A stretch of 64,000 nt of DNA. Source: an uncultured Collinsella sp. (GTDB taxonomy: Bacteria; Actinomycetota; Coriobacteriia; Coriobacteriales; Coriobacteriaceae). The translations under genes and the position numbers were made by a program. The stretch lies in contig UQMD01000003.1 in NCBI GenBank assembly GCA_900542155.1, forward strand, positions 62,001 to 126,000, in the 5' to 3' direction. Shown here piece by piece: positions 1 through 8,169 of the stretch. Numbering within the stretch: the first letter of the stretch is position 1; the number at the start of each line of letters is the position of its first letter. The notes under the pieces were generated by a model that was not told the origin of the DNA, did not search any database, and saw only the letters and a list, made by a program, of their open reading frames with translations.

Positions 1-662
1 CATTTAAGGTTGGTTCCGGGGCTGTTGGGGCCGACCTGGGCCTTGACCGTGAAGGATGCCTTGTTGAGGTCCGCCTGGGCAAACGTAACCGTATAGGTAT
101 ACATGGTTGCCTTGTTGGCAGGGAAGGAAAGGTTGACCGTGCCGTCCGTCGCCAGCGCGGGCGTACCGTTAACACTCCAAGTACCCGTCGTGCCCGTCGC
201 CCTCACGCTCAATGTTGCATTGACGTCCTTGTCGTTAACCTTGTTCTTGTCGCCCAGCAGATGGTTGTAAATGCGAAAGGTAAAGGAGCAGTTTTCCCCA
301 CTCGTGTCGGCGATGACGCTTCGGACGGCAATTTCCCCGTCATTTAGGTTCTCGCTCGTATAACCCGTGAGCATGTCCGAGGCAAACAGCGCCTGCGACG
401 TGCCCGAAACGACAACCGACTTTAGAAAGTCACCGCCCAAAAACGCCGTGTAGGTAAGGTAGGTGCCCGTCGCCATCACAACAACGCACAGCAGCACCGC
501 GACTGCCCACAGGCGTTTGCGCGCTTTGGAACCCAGGCAAAACGGGCGCTTACGACGGGAGGGCTCGACAGGAGACGCTTGCTCAGGCGCAGCCGTCCGA
601 TCCGGCTGGTCGCAAACCAAGTCCTCGGCATTATCGAATTGCTTGTTCTTGTCCTCTGTCAT
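1..662 (-). CDS. Membrane-anchored secreted protein, C-terminus cut by window edge
   Basis: An open frame runs from an ATG at 662 to the window edge with no stop, so the C-terminus is missing (about 220 residues visible). GGGAGGACGTCAC just before the ATG is a good ribosome site. The first 50 residues are hydrophilic, with a basic stretch, then one hydrophobic segment at about residues 51-70. The rest reads as a beta-rich outside domain with T, G, N and D. It is the last of three genes in the same direction, 21 bp after the previous stop. The topology (long inside tail, one anchor, beta domain) matches its two neighbours, so the three products probably work together at the cell surface. The family is not recognised with certainty; TasA/camelysin-like or a pilin-like subunit are the best guesses. 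Confidence 0.75.
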   Translation of the reverse strand, partial: MTEDKNKQFDNAEDLVCDQPDRTAAPEQASPVEPSRRKRPFCLGSKARKRLWAVAVLLCVVVMATGTYLTYTAFLGGDFLKSVVVSGTSQALFASDMLTGYTSENLNDGEIAVRSVIADTSGENCSFTFRIYNHLLGDKNKVNDKDVNATLSVRATGTTGTWSVNGTPALATDGTVNLSFPANKATMYTYTVTFAQADLNKASFTVKAQVGPNSPGTNLK

Positions 663-683
663 GTGACGTCCTCCCTTCCTGCG

Positions 684-1484
684 TTAATTGCTGCTTGCGC
701 TGCGAACGATTAGGTAAACCATGTCGGTCTCTTTAATGTTTGAAACCTTGGTGCCGCCCTCGGTTACGATGCCCGGGTTCCACGTGCATTCGATGATGAA
801 GTTCGTGGCGTCGTTGGCCTTTTTGGTCTCTTTGTTGTAACCGTCGAGCTCGTTCTTTGCGAACTTGTGGTACCGGTACAACGGACGAGCGTTCTGCTGA
901 ACTTTCTTGTATTCCTGATAGGTTGGGTCGACTTGTTCAAGATCTTTGGCTAGCGATTTATCTTTCTGATCCGCGTTGATCGGGTAAAAAGGCGTCACCT
1001 CCGCAGCCCTGGTCCACGCATACTTTTTACCAGCGCTATCCAAACCGGCCACATCGCCCTTGCCCGACGTCGTCGTATCTTCAACCTTGTACACCTTAAT
1101 ATCGAGACCCTTGATATTGGTGGTATTTGCCACCTGCAGCTCAAATGCCTGGCCACCGTCATTGCTCTCGTCGTTGTTGCTCTTTACGCAAAACGCGCGA
1201 CGGACAGACACAGTGCCATCTGTGTTTTTAACATCGCCCCGTGACTCGTCATACGAAATCTCGATGGGCTCGATGCTCGTCTGGTTGGGACCCATGATCT
1301 TAAGCTGCGCGGGCGTTTGAATCTTGCCCACCGTAGACAGACTTTTGCTGCTTACGAACCATGTCATAGTAAGGCCGATGATAATAATGATGGCCGCGAG
1401 CAGCACCAAGACCGCAAGGGTCTGTGCGCGGTGGTTCTCGACCCAATCGTGGGCGGAAGTCATATGTGCGCGGATGTTATCCAT
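684..1484 (-). CDS. Single-pass surface protein, SipW-dependent-type signal anchor
   Basis: 266 residues. A hydrophobic segment at about residues 23-44 ends in TMTWFVSS, reminiscent of the AxFxD/N ending of SipW-dependent signal sequences (TasA/CalY type). A lysine-, asparagine- and threonine-rich beta-type domain follows. The ATG lies inside the end of the upstream gene (8-bp overlap) and has AGGAGGG upstream, so it is probably translationally coupled. Family knowledge suggests a secreted fibre or matrix subunit if the TasA resemblance is real. No signal peptidase or sortase gene is in view. Function inferred only. Confidence 0.7.
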   Translation of the reverse strand: MDNIRAHMTSAHDWVENHRAQTLAVLVLLAAIIIIIGLTMTWFVSSKSLSTVGKIQTPAQLKIMGPNQTSIEPIEISYDESRGDVKNTDGTVSVRRAFCVKSNNDESNDGGQAFELQVANTTNIKGLDIKVYKVEDTTTSGKGDVAGLDSAGKKYAWTRAAEVTPFYPINADQKDKSLAKDLEQVDPTYQEYKKVQQNARPLYRYHKFAKNELDGYNKETKKANDATNFIIECTWNPGIVTEGGTKVSNIKETDMVYLIVRSASSN

Positions 1485-2478
1485 TGGTGGTACCCTCCTG
1501 CGCGGTTATTCTGAGTTGGATGGAAATGACCTCGTTGCCAATCTTCTCGTCCGCGTTGTTGTAGAGCGAGGAGTAGGCGTCCACGTTGGCGTAGGGGTCA
1601 GAGGCGTCGGTGCTGTTCGACGGGTCGTAGAAGTAGGTTGCTTTGTTTTTGTTCACGTCTGTTTTCAGGGCGCTGTAGCCTTCGTTCACCGCCGCAAACA
1701 GATTCTTGTAGTAATTCGTGTTGCCGGTAAGGACGAAGTTCTGGAAATACTCCGGCCATACCCAGTACAGGGTGACGGGAACGGACTGGTTCGTTGGATT
1801 GGCCACATTCCCGTCTTTGCAAAATTCGCTCTTGCGAATCTCGATCTTGCTATCAACCACGCGGCCCGAGTAATAGCCGTTCTCGCAGCCCGTAAAGAAC
1901 AGCAAGTGGCCTTTTACCAGGCTGAGCAGCGTACTCGCATCATCCGACAGATTGCCATCGGCTTCCTTATAGATATTTCCCTTGGCCTTAAGCACGCGCG
2001 ATAGGTTGATCGTGATATCGCCGAGGTTATCCGTGCGCGGCGTCACCGTAAACGTAATCTCGCCGCGAGCGCCCGGATACAGAGAACCAGCGGACTCGTT
2101 GTTGAGGTTGGAGTCGAGCGTCACCGTCATGGCATCGGCCGTATCCAGGCCGTCGATAGTCTGTTTTTCCTCGGGCGTGCGCTCGGAGCGCTCGTAATAG
2201 CCCACGTGTGCGTCGGACTCACCCTCGCCCGCGGCGGTCAGTGTGTATCGCTCCGCCTTCGCCCCGATCGTGCTCCCCGTGGCACTCACTCGGTTATTCG
2301 CGGCAAACCAGGCCAGGCAGGCAAAGATGGCAACGATGGCGGCCAGCACAAACAGACCGCTCACCAGGAAATCCTTCCAGAAATCCTTGAGGGTCCGCAC
2401 ATGCTCGTCGGCAGCCTGGCGGTACTCGGCCGCCGTCTTGTGCTGCTGGAGCTCGCTATGTCGGTCCATGCCACTCAT
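1477..2478 (-). CDS. Single-pass surface protein, TasA/SipW-type signal anchor
   Basis: 333 residues and first gene of the three-gene operon. A 36-residue charged N-terminal tail leads into a hydrophobic anchor (about residues 37-59) ending in LAWFAANNRVSATG, close to the SipW-type signal cleavage region. The outside part has a long stretch typical of secreted beta-sandwich proteins (TVTLDSNLNNESAGSLYPGA, then EITFTVTPR). It could be a major matrix or fibre subunit, with the two following genes as accessory subunits; this is inference. The ribosome site is weak. A second ATG four codons in is an equally possible start. Confidence 0.7.
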   Translation of the reverse strand: MSGMDRHSELQQHKTAAEYRQAADEHVRTLKDFWKDFLVSGLFVLAAIVAIFACLAWFAANNRVSATGSTIGAKAERYTLTAAGEGESDAHVGYYERSERTPEEKQTIDGLDTADAMTVTLDSNLNNESAGSLYPGARGEITFTVTPRTDNLGDITINLSRVLKAKGNIYKEADGNLSDDASTLLSLVKGHLLFFTGCENGYYSGRVVDSKIEIRKSEFCKDGNVANPTNQSVPVTLYWVWPEYFQNFVLTGNTNYYKNLFAAVNEGYSALKTDVNKNKATYFYDPSNSTDASDPYANVDAYSSLYNNADEKIGNEVISIQLRITAQEGTTNG

Positions 2479-2656
2479 CGCTTACGTTTGCCCTGCTAGC
2501 GGGCGTGCCATCCTTTCCGCTCGGTCGCGTTTATCCGTTGTTCGCAGGTAGAGAATTCAGGCAGAATACAACACCATACGATAAGGTAAAAGAATAGCAT
2601 TGACCTGCGGTTTGCTCCACAACGCAAGCCTTAATGATGTCTTAAAAGTCAAATCC

Positions 2657-2723
2657 TTGGTGCAAGGGGGTCAGGTTACTTCGCACCAACATGGTGCAAA
2701 CAAACCTGACCCCCTTGCACCAA
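2657..2723. repeat. Perfect 21-bp inverted repeat with nested hairpin (REP-like)
   Basis: A 21-bp arm at 2657-2677 is exactly complementary to 2703-2723. The loop holds a second hairpin (GCACCA at 2683-2688 against TGGTGC at 2692-2697). The arm contains GGTGCAAGGGGGTCAGG, a variant of the GGGGACAGG core seen at several other intergenic sites here. It lies between the ATPase stop (2763) and the start of the surface operon (2478), so it may also act as a terminator. Confidence 0.85.
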
Positions 2724-2762
2724 TCCGTAGCGCCGGGCGGAGAACACACGGCGTGCTGCCCC

Positions 2763-4067
2763 TTAACGCCCCAGCGCGCGCACGGGTATCACGTAGATAC
2801 CGTCCTCGACCTCGCGGGCGTACTCACCCACCCCCACAATCACGGCCATAAACTCCGGTTTGCGTGTGCGTGAACGAGGATTTCCACAGACCTTCTTGCG
2901 AACGCGCTTGAGGCTATCAACGCCGGCGCTCGCCTTATCTTCGCTCACCTTAATCTCAAAGGCGGCCCACCGTCCGTCGGCTAGCTGCACGATAGCATCG
3001 CACTCAAGACCCGAATCGTCGCGATAATAGCGCACGGGCGTGCTATCCAGCAGGTCGAGTGAACGTGCGTAGACCGAAAGGTCGCGTATGACCAAATTCT
3101 CAAACACCAGACCAAATGTCTGCCAGTCGGCAAACAGCGCCTGCAAGGACATACCTAGCAAGGCGCAAGCAAGGCTCGGATCTGCCAGATAGCGCTTGGG
3201 CTTGACGGTAAAGCGTCGTTTGTCGCGCGCGGCGGGAACCCAACCGGGGACCTCCTCAAGAATGAACATGCCTTTGAGGGCATCCAGGTACCTGCGCACC
3301 TTGGTCTCATCGGCAAACGCTGCGGGTTCCTCCTCGGCACCGAACATATCCATAAGAATCGTTTTATACGTGGCTGCCTGTCCCAGATTGCGCGCGATCG
3401 ATGCGGAGACTCGACGAGCAATATCGGGGTCGAGACCGACCGCCGGGAAGCTGCTCGAAAACGTGGTGTTGAGATATTCGCGGGCGATGAGTTGGGCGTC
3501 AGCCGAAACCATATCGATCGCCTCGGGCCAGCCGCCGCGGCAGGCGGCTTCGACAAGCCCCGGTGTATCGCCATTGCACCGGCAGGTCTCAAAACGATGC
3601 TCAAACAAGCCCGCCAGGCTCACCTTGCCGTTGGACTCACCTGTCTCGGCAAGCGTCATGGGGTGCATGCGGACGCGACCGATGCGGCCGGCTCCACTAT
3701 GCGCGGGCGCCTCCGCCTTTGAGCCAAACGCAGGCGTGGCGGAACCCGTGAGGATATAGGCGCCGCGCGTACCCCGGGCACGGTCGACCTCGTGTCTAAC
3801 GTAGTCCCAAATTTGGGGAACGCGCTGCCACTCATCGATAATATGCGGACGGTCTCCCAGCAACATCATCGCCGGGTCGGCACGTGCGAGGTCGAGATTC
3901 TCGTCGACATACGAGACGGACGCCCCGTGCTCAAGCGCGGCCCACGTCTTGCCGCACCACTTGGCGCCCGCAATCTCGACCGCGCCAAAGACACGAAGGT
4001 AGCGCTCGATTTGCGCATCCACGATACGTGGGATGTATCCGTCCCGATGTAGCCTCTCGCCTGCCAT
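2763..4067 (-). CDS. Orphan AAA ATPase with DUF4143-type C-terminus
   Basis: 434 residues, the normal length for the AAA_14/DUF4143 family. The Walker A motif is GAKWCGKT at residues 34-41, and Walker B is HIIDEWQ near residue 75. The C-terminal part has a PD-(D/E)XK-like pattern: the acidic residue in GLECDAIV, then AAFEIKVSED. The cellular role of this family is not established. The gene stands alone. Four direct repeats at an exact 23-bp period lie just upstream of its start (4127-4209), which suggests its own regulatory site. Two further ATPases of related build lie at 8170-9366 and 52114-53496. Confidence 0.85.
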   Translation of the reverse strand: MAGERLHRDGYIPRIVDAQIERYLRVFGAVEIAGAKWCGKTWAALEHGASVSYVDENLDLARADPAMMLLGDRPHIIDEWQRVPQIWDYVRHEVDRARGTRGAYILTGSATPAFGSKAEAPAHSGAGRIGRVRMHPMTLAETGESNGKVSLAGLFEHRFETCRCNGDTPGLVEAACRGGWPEAIDMVSADAQLIAREYLNTTFSSSFPAVGLDPDIARRVSASIARNLGQAATYKTILMDMFGAEEEPAAFADETKVRRYLDALKGMFILEEVPGWVPAARDKRRFTVKPKRYLADPSLACALLGMSLQALFADWQTFGLVFENLVIRDLSVYARSLDLLDSTPVRYYRDDSGLECDAIVQLADGRWAAFEIKVSEDKASAGVDSLKRVRKKVCGNPRSRTRKPEFMAVIVGVGEYAREVEDGIYVIPVRALGR

Positions 4068-4126
4068 GAGCCACCCCCGCAGATTTCCAGTTCCTGCTTT
4101 CTGATTCTTCTATTCAACTGTAGCAA

Positions 4127-4209
4127 ATTCGGATTTTCGGGTGTCAGCGATTCGAATTTTCATGTTCTGAGGATTCGGATTTTCGGGTGCTCAAGATTCG
4201 GATTTTCTG
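4127..4209. promoter_or_regulatory. Four iteron-like direct repeats, 23-bp period
   Basis: Copies of ATTCGGATTTTCGGGTG begin at 4127, 4150, 4173 and 4196, exactly 23 bp apart. Copies 1 and 3 are identical over 17 bp; copies 2 and 4 diverge at the 3' end. The array sits 60-142 bp upstream of the ATPase start codon (4067), inside its probable promoter region. A role as an operator array is inferred from position and spacing. Confidence 0.75.
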
Positions 4210-4239
4210 AACCCGCTGGTCAGGGGCGCCCTTTTTGGC

Positions 4240-4276
4240 AAAAAGGCGGGGAGCACCGATAACGGCACTCCCCGCC
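4240..4276 (-). terminator. Rho-independent terminator of the OYE-family gene
   Basis: On the minus strand a GGCGGGGAG/CTCCCCGCC stem with a small inner CCG/CGG pairing is followed by TTTTT. It lies 27 bp after the stop of the gene at 4303. Confidence 0.8.
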
Positions 4277-4302
4277 CACTCAATACGCGATAGCTTTCTT
4301 GC

Positions 4303-6333
4303 CTAGAGCTCGTTGGCCGCGTGATATGCCGTGCGAATGGCGCTCGCAATATCGGCGGTGCGCTCGCCCGAGCAGTCGCCCACGCAGGTCACGGGCACCG
4401 TTACGCCGTCCAGGTCAAACGCGTTGGCCTTGGAGCCCACAGCCATCACCACGTAATCGCAGGCGATCCTCACCGGCTCCTCGGTGCCGTCCTCGGTGGT
4501 GTGAATGGCCTCCACGCCCTCATCGGTAATGGCGGTCAGGCGGGTCTTCACGTGCTGCTCAACGCCATGCTCGGCAAAGTCGCTCATAATCAGCGGCAGA
4601 ATGGTCTCGGACTCGCCTGCGGCAATCTTGTCGAGCATCTCCACGATCGCCACCTCGCAGCCGTGCTGCAGCAGGTACTCGGCAGTCTCGGTGCCCACCA
4701 GGCCGCCGCCGATAACGGCGACGCGGCCCGCAAGCTCCACCTTGCCGGCCAGCACGTCCCAGCTCGAGACGACCTTCTCCGAGTCGGCGCCCGGAACGGG
4801 GATGACCACGTCGTGCGCGCCCACAGCCACAATCGCGGCGTCGGCGGCGTTGAGGTCCTCGGCCGTAGCGGCGTGGTTGAGCTCAACCTTCACGCCCAGG
4901 CCGGGCAGAATCTTCTCGTAATACTCGACCGAACGCATGATCTCGTCCTTGCGCGGGGGCGCAGCCGCCAGCACAATCTGGCCGCCCAGATGATCGCTCG
5001 CCTCGTAGACGGTCACGTCGTAGCCGCGCTTGGCCGCCACGCGCGCGGCCTCCAGGCCGGCAATACCGCCGCCCACCACGGCGATCTTCTTGTCGCCCTC
5101 GCCCGGCTTAATGGCGATGGTCGCCTCGTCGCCGTTCTCGGCATTGAGCACGCACGAGATGTACTTGCGGTTTTGAATCGCATCGACGCAGCCCTTGTTG
5201 CAGTTGAGGCACTCGCGGATGGGCTCGCCCGTGGCGGCCTTGAGCGCAATGTCGGGGTCGCACATGAGCGAGCGGCCGTAGGCGATGATGTCGGCGGCGC
5301 CGTCTTCCAGAATCTTCTCGCCGGCCTCGACCGAAACCACGCGGCCGACGGTTGCCACCGGCACGGAGACCAGGGCCTTGACGCGCTCGGCCACGGGCAG
5401 CGTCCAGTTGTAGGGCATGGCGCCCATGGGCGGAATGGTGTCGCCCATGTTGCCGGTGTGGTTTGCCTGCGCAACCTGGATCATGTCGATGCCGACGCCC
5501 TCGAGCAGCTTGGCGAACTCGCAGGCCTCGTCGGGCAGCAGGCCGCCCTTGCCGCGCGGCGTGCCGTCGGGGTTCTCCATGATCACGGGGAGCTTGTACT
5601 CCACCATCAGCTCCGGCGCGGCTTCCTTAATGGCGGCGACGACCTCCAGCGCGTAGCGGACGCGGTTCTCGAACGAGCCGCCGTACTCGTCGGTGCGCTG
5701 GTTGAGGATAGCCGAGCACAGCGAACCCACCAGACGGTCGCCGTGGACCTCGATGGCGTCGATGCCAGCCTGCTGCGCGCGGGCGGCCGAGGCGGCGATA
5801 GCCTCCTTGATCTGGGTGAGCTGCTCCACGGTGGCCTCGTTCACAAAGTGCTGCATGTCGTGGTGCAGCTTGGCGTATGCCTGGTTGCGGACCTCATTGG
5901 ACTCGGCCATTTTGGCGGCAAAGGTCTCCTCGTCGCCGGCGGCCTTGGCCTCCTGCGCGGCCTTGGCGGCAGCCATGGAACCCATGACCATGCGGCCAAC
6001 GCCGGGCACGTCGTACTCGGGGTGGAACAGCTGCAGCGCGACCTTGGCACCGTGCTTGTGGACAGCGTCGGCCAGTGCCTTAAACGTGGGGATCTGGGCA
6101 TCGGTCGCCAGCTTGGGCGTGGGGCTCGCGGTCATAACGGGAGCGACGTCGCCGATGACGATGTAGCTCACGCCACCACGGGCCAGACGCTCGTAAAAGG
6201 CCAGGCTGCGCTCGCCGATGGAACCGTCGCGCTCCTCGTAGCCGGTGGTCAGCGGCGGGAACATAATGCGGTTTTTGAGCTCAAGGGGGCCAACCGTAAT
6301 GGGCTGGAGCAGCTTGGATGCAGGTGCGGTCAT
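4303..6333 (-). CDS. NADH:flavin oxidoreductase, OYE/2,4-dienoyl-CoA reductase type
   Basis: 676 residues. The order is an FMN-binding TIM barrel (about 1-370), a 4Fe-4S motif (CLNCNKGC with a later cysteine in YISCVLN, about 375-395), then an FAD/NAD(P) module with GGGIAGLEAA and a second GGGLVGTETA fingerprint. This is the build of 2,4-dienoyl-CoA reductase, enoate reductases and BaiCD/BaiH bile-acid enzymes; the substrate cannot be told. The usual HGAHGYL motif is replaced by HGDRLVG, so the flavin pocket is atypical, while the NQRTDEYGG motif is intact. The second ATG (6333) is chosen because GAGAGGA lies 6 bp before it; the first ATG directly abuts this site. Monocistronic. Confidence 0.88.
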   Translation of the reverse strand: MTAPASKLLQPITVGPLELKNRIMFPPLTTGYEERDGSIGERSLAFYERLARGGVSYIVIGDVAPVMTASPTPKLATDAQIPTFKALADAVHKHGAKVALQLFHPEYDVPGVGRMVMGSMAAAKAAQEAKAAGDEETFAAKMAESNEVRNQAYAKLHHDMQHFVNEATVEQLTQIKEAIAASAARAQQAGIDAIEVHGDRLVGSLCSAILNQRTDEYGGSFENRVRYALEVVAAIKEAAPELMVEYKLPVIMENPDGTPRGKGGLLPDEACEFAKLLEGVGIDMIQVAQANHTGNMGDTIPPMGAMPYNWTLPVAERVKALVSVPVATVGRVVSVEAGEKILEDGAADIIAYGRSLMCDPDIALKAATGEPIRECLNCNKGCVDAIQNRKYISCVLNAENGDEATIAIKPGEGDKKIAVVGGGIAGLEAARVAAKRGYDVTVYEASDHLGGQIVLAAAPPRKDEIMRSVEYYEKILPGLGVKVELNHAATAEDLNAADAAIVAVGAHDVVIPVPGADSEKVVSSWDVLAGKVELAGRVAVIGGGLVGTETAEYLLQHGCEVAIVEMLDKIAAGESETILPLIMSDFAEHGVEQHVKTRLTAITDEGVEAIHTTEDGTEEPVRIACDYVVMAVGSKANAFDLDGVTVPVTCVGDCSGERTADIASAIRTAYHAANEL

Positions 6334-6475
6334 GGACATTCCTCTCTTGTAGGCGCGGCGGCGATGTTGCCGCGTAGTTGTCTAAAGGATATGGCATGAG
6401 GGTTCAGCGGCACAACGGAAATCGGCGAATATCAGGTGGCGGCAGGCGGATGGGGCGGGGCCGGCTGCCGGTTTG

Positions 6476-6933
6476 TCTCGATCTGTAACAGTAAGACCCT
6501 ATTTTGCCGAGCAACTGTTACAGATCGAGACAAACCGAAACCGTCCCGGCGGAAAATCTCAATCTGTAACATCTACAGGCCAAAAACGACCCTAGATGTT
6601 ACAGATCGAGACATTCCTCTCGACCCATCCCTAACAATCTAGATCTGTAACATCTGGACCCACTTTTGACCCCTACCTGTTACAGATTGAGACAAACCAA
6701 TCCCGTCTGCCGAAAGATCTAGATCTGTAACAGTTACTCGGCAAAATGGGCCCCAGATGTTACAAATCGAGACAAACGGGACCCGCCTGCAAGAAAATCT
6801 CAATCTGTAACAACAACTCGGCAAAATCCGTCCCTCGTGTTACAGATTTAGACAAACGGAGACCGTCCTGCCGAAAGATCTCAATCTGTAACACCTAGCC
6901 GCCCAAATCGGGTCCACCTGTTACAGATCGAGA
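6476..6933. repeat. Array of six regularly spaced palindromic units
   Basis: Six units, each 55 bp: a 15-bp arm close to TCTCGATCTGTAACA, exactly 25 bp of centre, then the inverted arm. Linkers between units are 25 or 26 bp and are themselves alike (CAAAC...CCG...GAAA). The 15-bp motif therefore occurs 12 times in alternating orientation about every 40 bp. Centres differ but tend to have an A or T run in the middle flanked by G/C. No coding frame is convincing here. Shorter versions occur at 24004-24219 and 31044-31179. The array fills the intergenic space between the oxidoreductase start and the initiator tRNA. Confidence 0.95.
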
Positions 6934-7022
6934 TTATGTTTGAGAGGCTGGAAATTGGACTGAGAAAACAGTCCCGGAATAACAAAAAAGCTCGCCGGCC
7001 AGGCCGACGAGCTGCAAGTTCT

Positions 7023-7099
7023 TGGTCGCGGGGGCAGGATTTGAACCTACGACCTCCGGGTTATGAGCCCGGCGAGCTACCAGACTGCTCCACCCCGCA
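7023..7099 (-). tRNA. Initiator tRNA-Met (CAT)
   Basis: A 77-nt cloverleaf with encoded CCA and a CTCATAA anticodon loop. The anticodon stem has the three consecutive G:C pairs (GGG/CCC) that mark initiator tRNA, and the sequence closely follows bacterial tRNA-fMet. The 1:72 pair reads U:G instead of the usual C:A mismatch; it is still weak, as initiators need. Confidence 0.93.
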
Positions 7100-7296
7100 A
7101 TGTCTGGGCGCCTCATGTGCGCAAGAAAGAATATTACGCGGGAGTTCGGTAAGCGGCAAGGAAAATCTCGTAGAGCATAATTCCTTCATATTTAGAACTC
7201 CTCAGCCCCTATCACCGTGAACGAATCGCAGCCGAGCGCCGCCGGCGGCGCGTATACAATGGTGCGCGTCCTTTTACGCCGACACCTGGAGTAGAC

Positions 7297-8070
7297 ATGC
7301 TGCTCGCTATCGATATGGGAAACACGCAGACGGCCATGGGCCTGTTTGACGGAGACGAGCTGGTGCAGTCGTGGCGCATGCCCACCGACCGCTCCTATAC
7401 CGCCGACGAGATCCACGTGCGCCTGATGGGCTTCTTTAAGATGTACGACCTCTCGCTCGGCGCGGTCGACGCGATCGCCTTTGCCGGCGTGGTGCCGCAG
7501 CTCTCGCGCGAGTGGCACGCCGTGGCCAACCGCATCGCGGCAGACGCCATCGTCATTGGGCAGCAGACGGCGGCCGTGACCAAGCTGCGGGCGGCGCGTC
7601 CCCAGGCCGTTGGTGCCGACCGCATCGCCAACGCCGTCGCTGCCGAGACCTTCTACGGCGCTCCGGCGATCGTGGTGGACTTTGGCACCGCAACCAATAT
7701 CGACGTTATCGACGAGGACGGCTATTACATTGGCGGAGCGATTGCGCCGGGCATCCGCATTTCGATGGACGCGCTCGCCGCCCGAGCCGCCAAGCTCGCT
7801 AGCGTTCCGCTCGAGGCGCCCGAGCACGCCATCGGCCGCGATACCGAGGAGTGCATCAAGGTCGGCGCCGTAACGGGCGCCGCCGCCATGGCCGAGGGCC
7901 TGGTCGCGCGCATGAAGCGCGAGCTGGGGCGCGAGGACGCCACCGTTATCGCCACGGGCGGCCTCGCCAGCATCGTCGCCGATTCGACTGATGCCTTCGA
8001 CATAGTCGACGGCCAGCTCACCATCAAAGGCATCTGCGAAATCTACCGCCGCATGCAGAAGCTGGGGTAA
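7297..8070 (+). CDS. coaX: Type III pantothenate kinase
   Basis: 257 residues, normal length. It phosphorylates pantothenate in the first step of CoA synthesis. It starts with the type III phosphate-binding motif (AIDMGNTQT). GADRIANAVAA and VVDFGTATNIDVID (catalytic aspartate region), GGAIAPGI and TGG near the C-terminus are all present. GGAG lies 5 bp before the ATG. A TATACAAT sequence around 7251 could be the -10 element. Single gene, convergent with the ATPase gene at 8170-9366. Confidence 0.95.
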   Translation: MLLAIDMGNTQTAMGLFDGDELVQSWRMPTDRSYTADEIHVRLMGFFKMYDLSLGAVDAIAFAGVVPQLSREWHAVANRIAADAIVIGQQTAAVTKLRAARPQAVGADRIANAVAAETFYGAPAIVVDFGTATNIDVIDEDGYYIGGAIAPGIRISMDALAARAAKLASVPLEAPEHAIGRDTEECIKVGAVTGAAAMAEGLVARMKRELGREDATVIATGGLASIVADSTDAFDIVDGQLTIKGICEIYRRMQKLG

Positions 8071-8117
8071 GGCGGGGTTTAAGTCGAGCGCGAGCGGCGA
8101 ACTAGGCAACGCATCGG

Positions 8118-8162
8118 TCCTATTCCTCAAAATCGAAATTTTTTCGATTTTGAGGAATAGGA
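8118..8162. repeat. Palindrome 1 of the CTATTCCTCAAAA family
   Basis: Perfect 20-bp arms (8118-8137 and 8143-8162) around 5 bp. It lies between the convergent coaX and ATPase genes and is flanked by T and A runs, so it may terminate both. Two relatives lie upstream of the same ATPase. Confidence 0.9.
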
Positions 8163-8169
8163 CCTTTTG

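Noticed and set aside
4321..6399. A 692-residue open frame on the plus strand opposite the oxidoreductase
   Set aside because: It is rich in H, G, L and A, has no domain or ribosome site, and mirrors the true gene; a GC-rich shadow frame. The same holds for the long antisense frames at 9656-11371, 15200-16186, 18326-19381, 22464-23456, 45831-47750 and 58382-60523.
6476..6933. CRISPR array
   Set aside because: The repeated 15-bp motif alternates in orientation, is imperfect, and the gaps share similar sequence; no cas genes are present.
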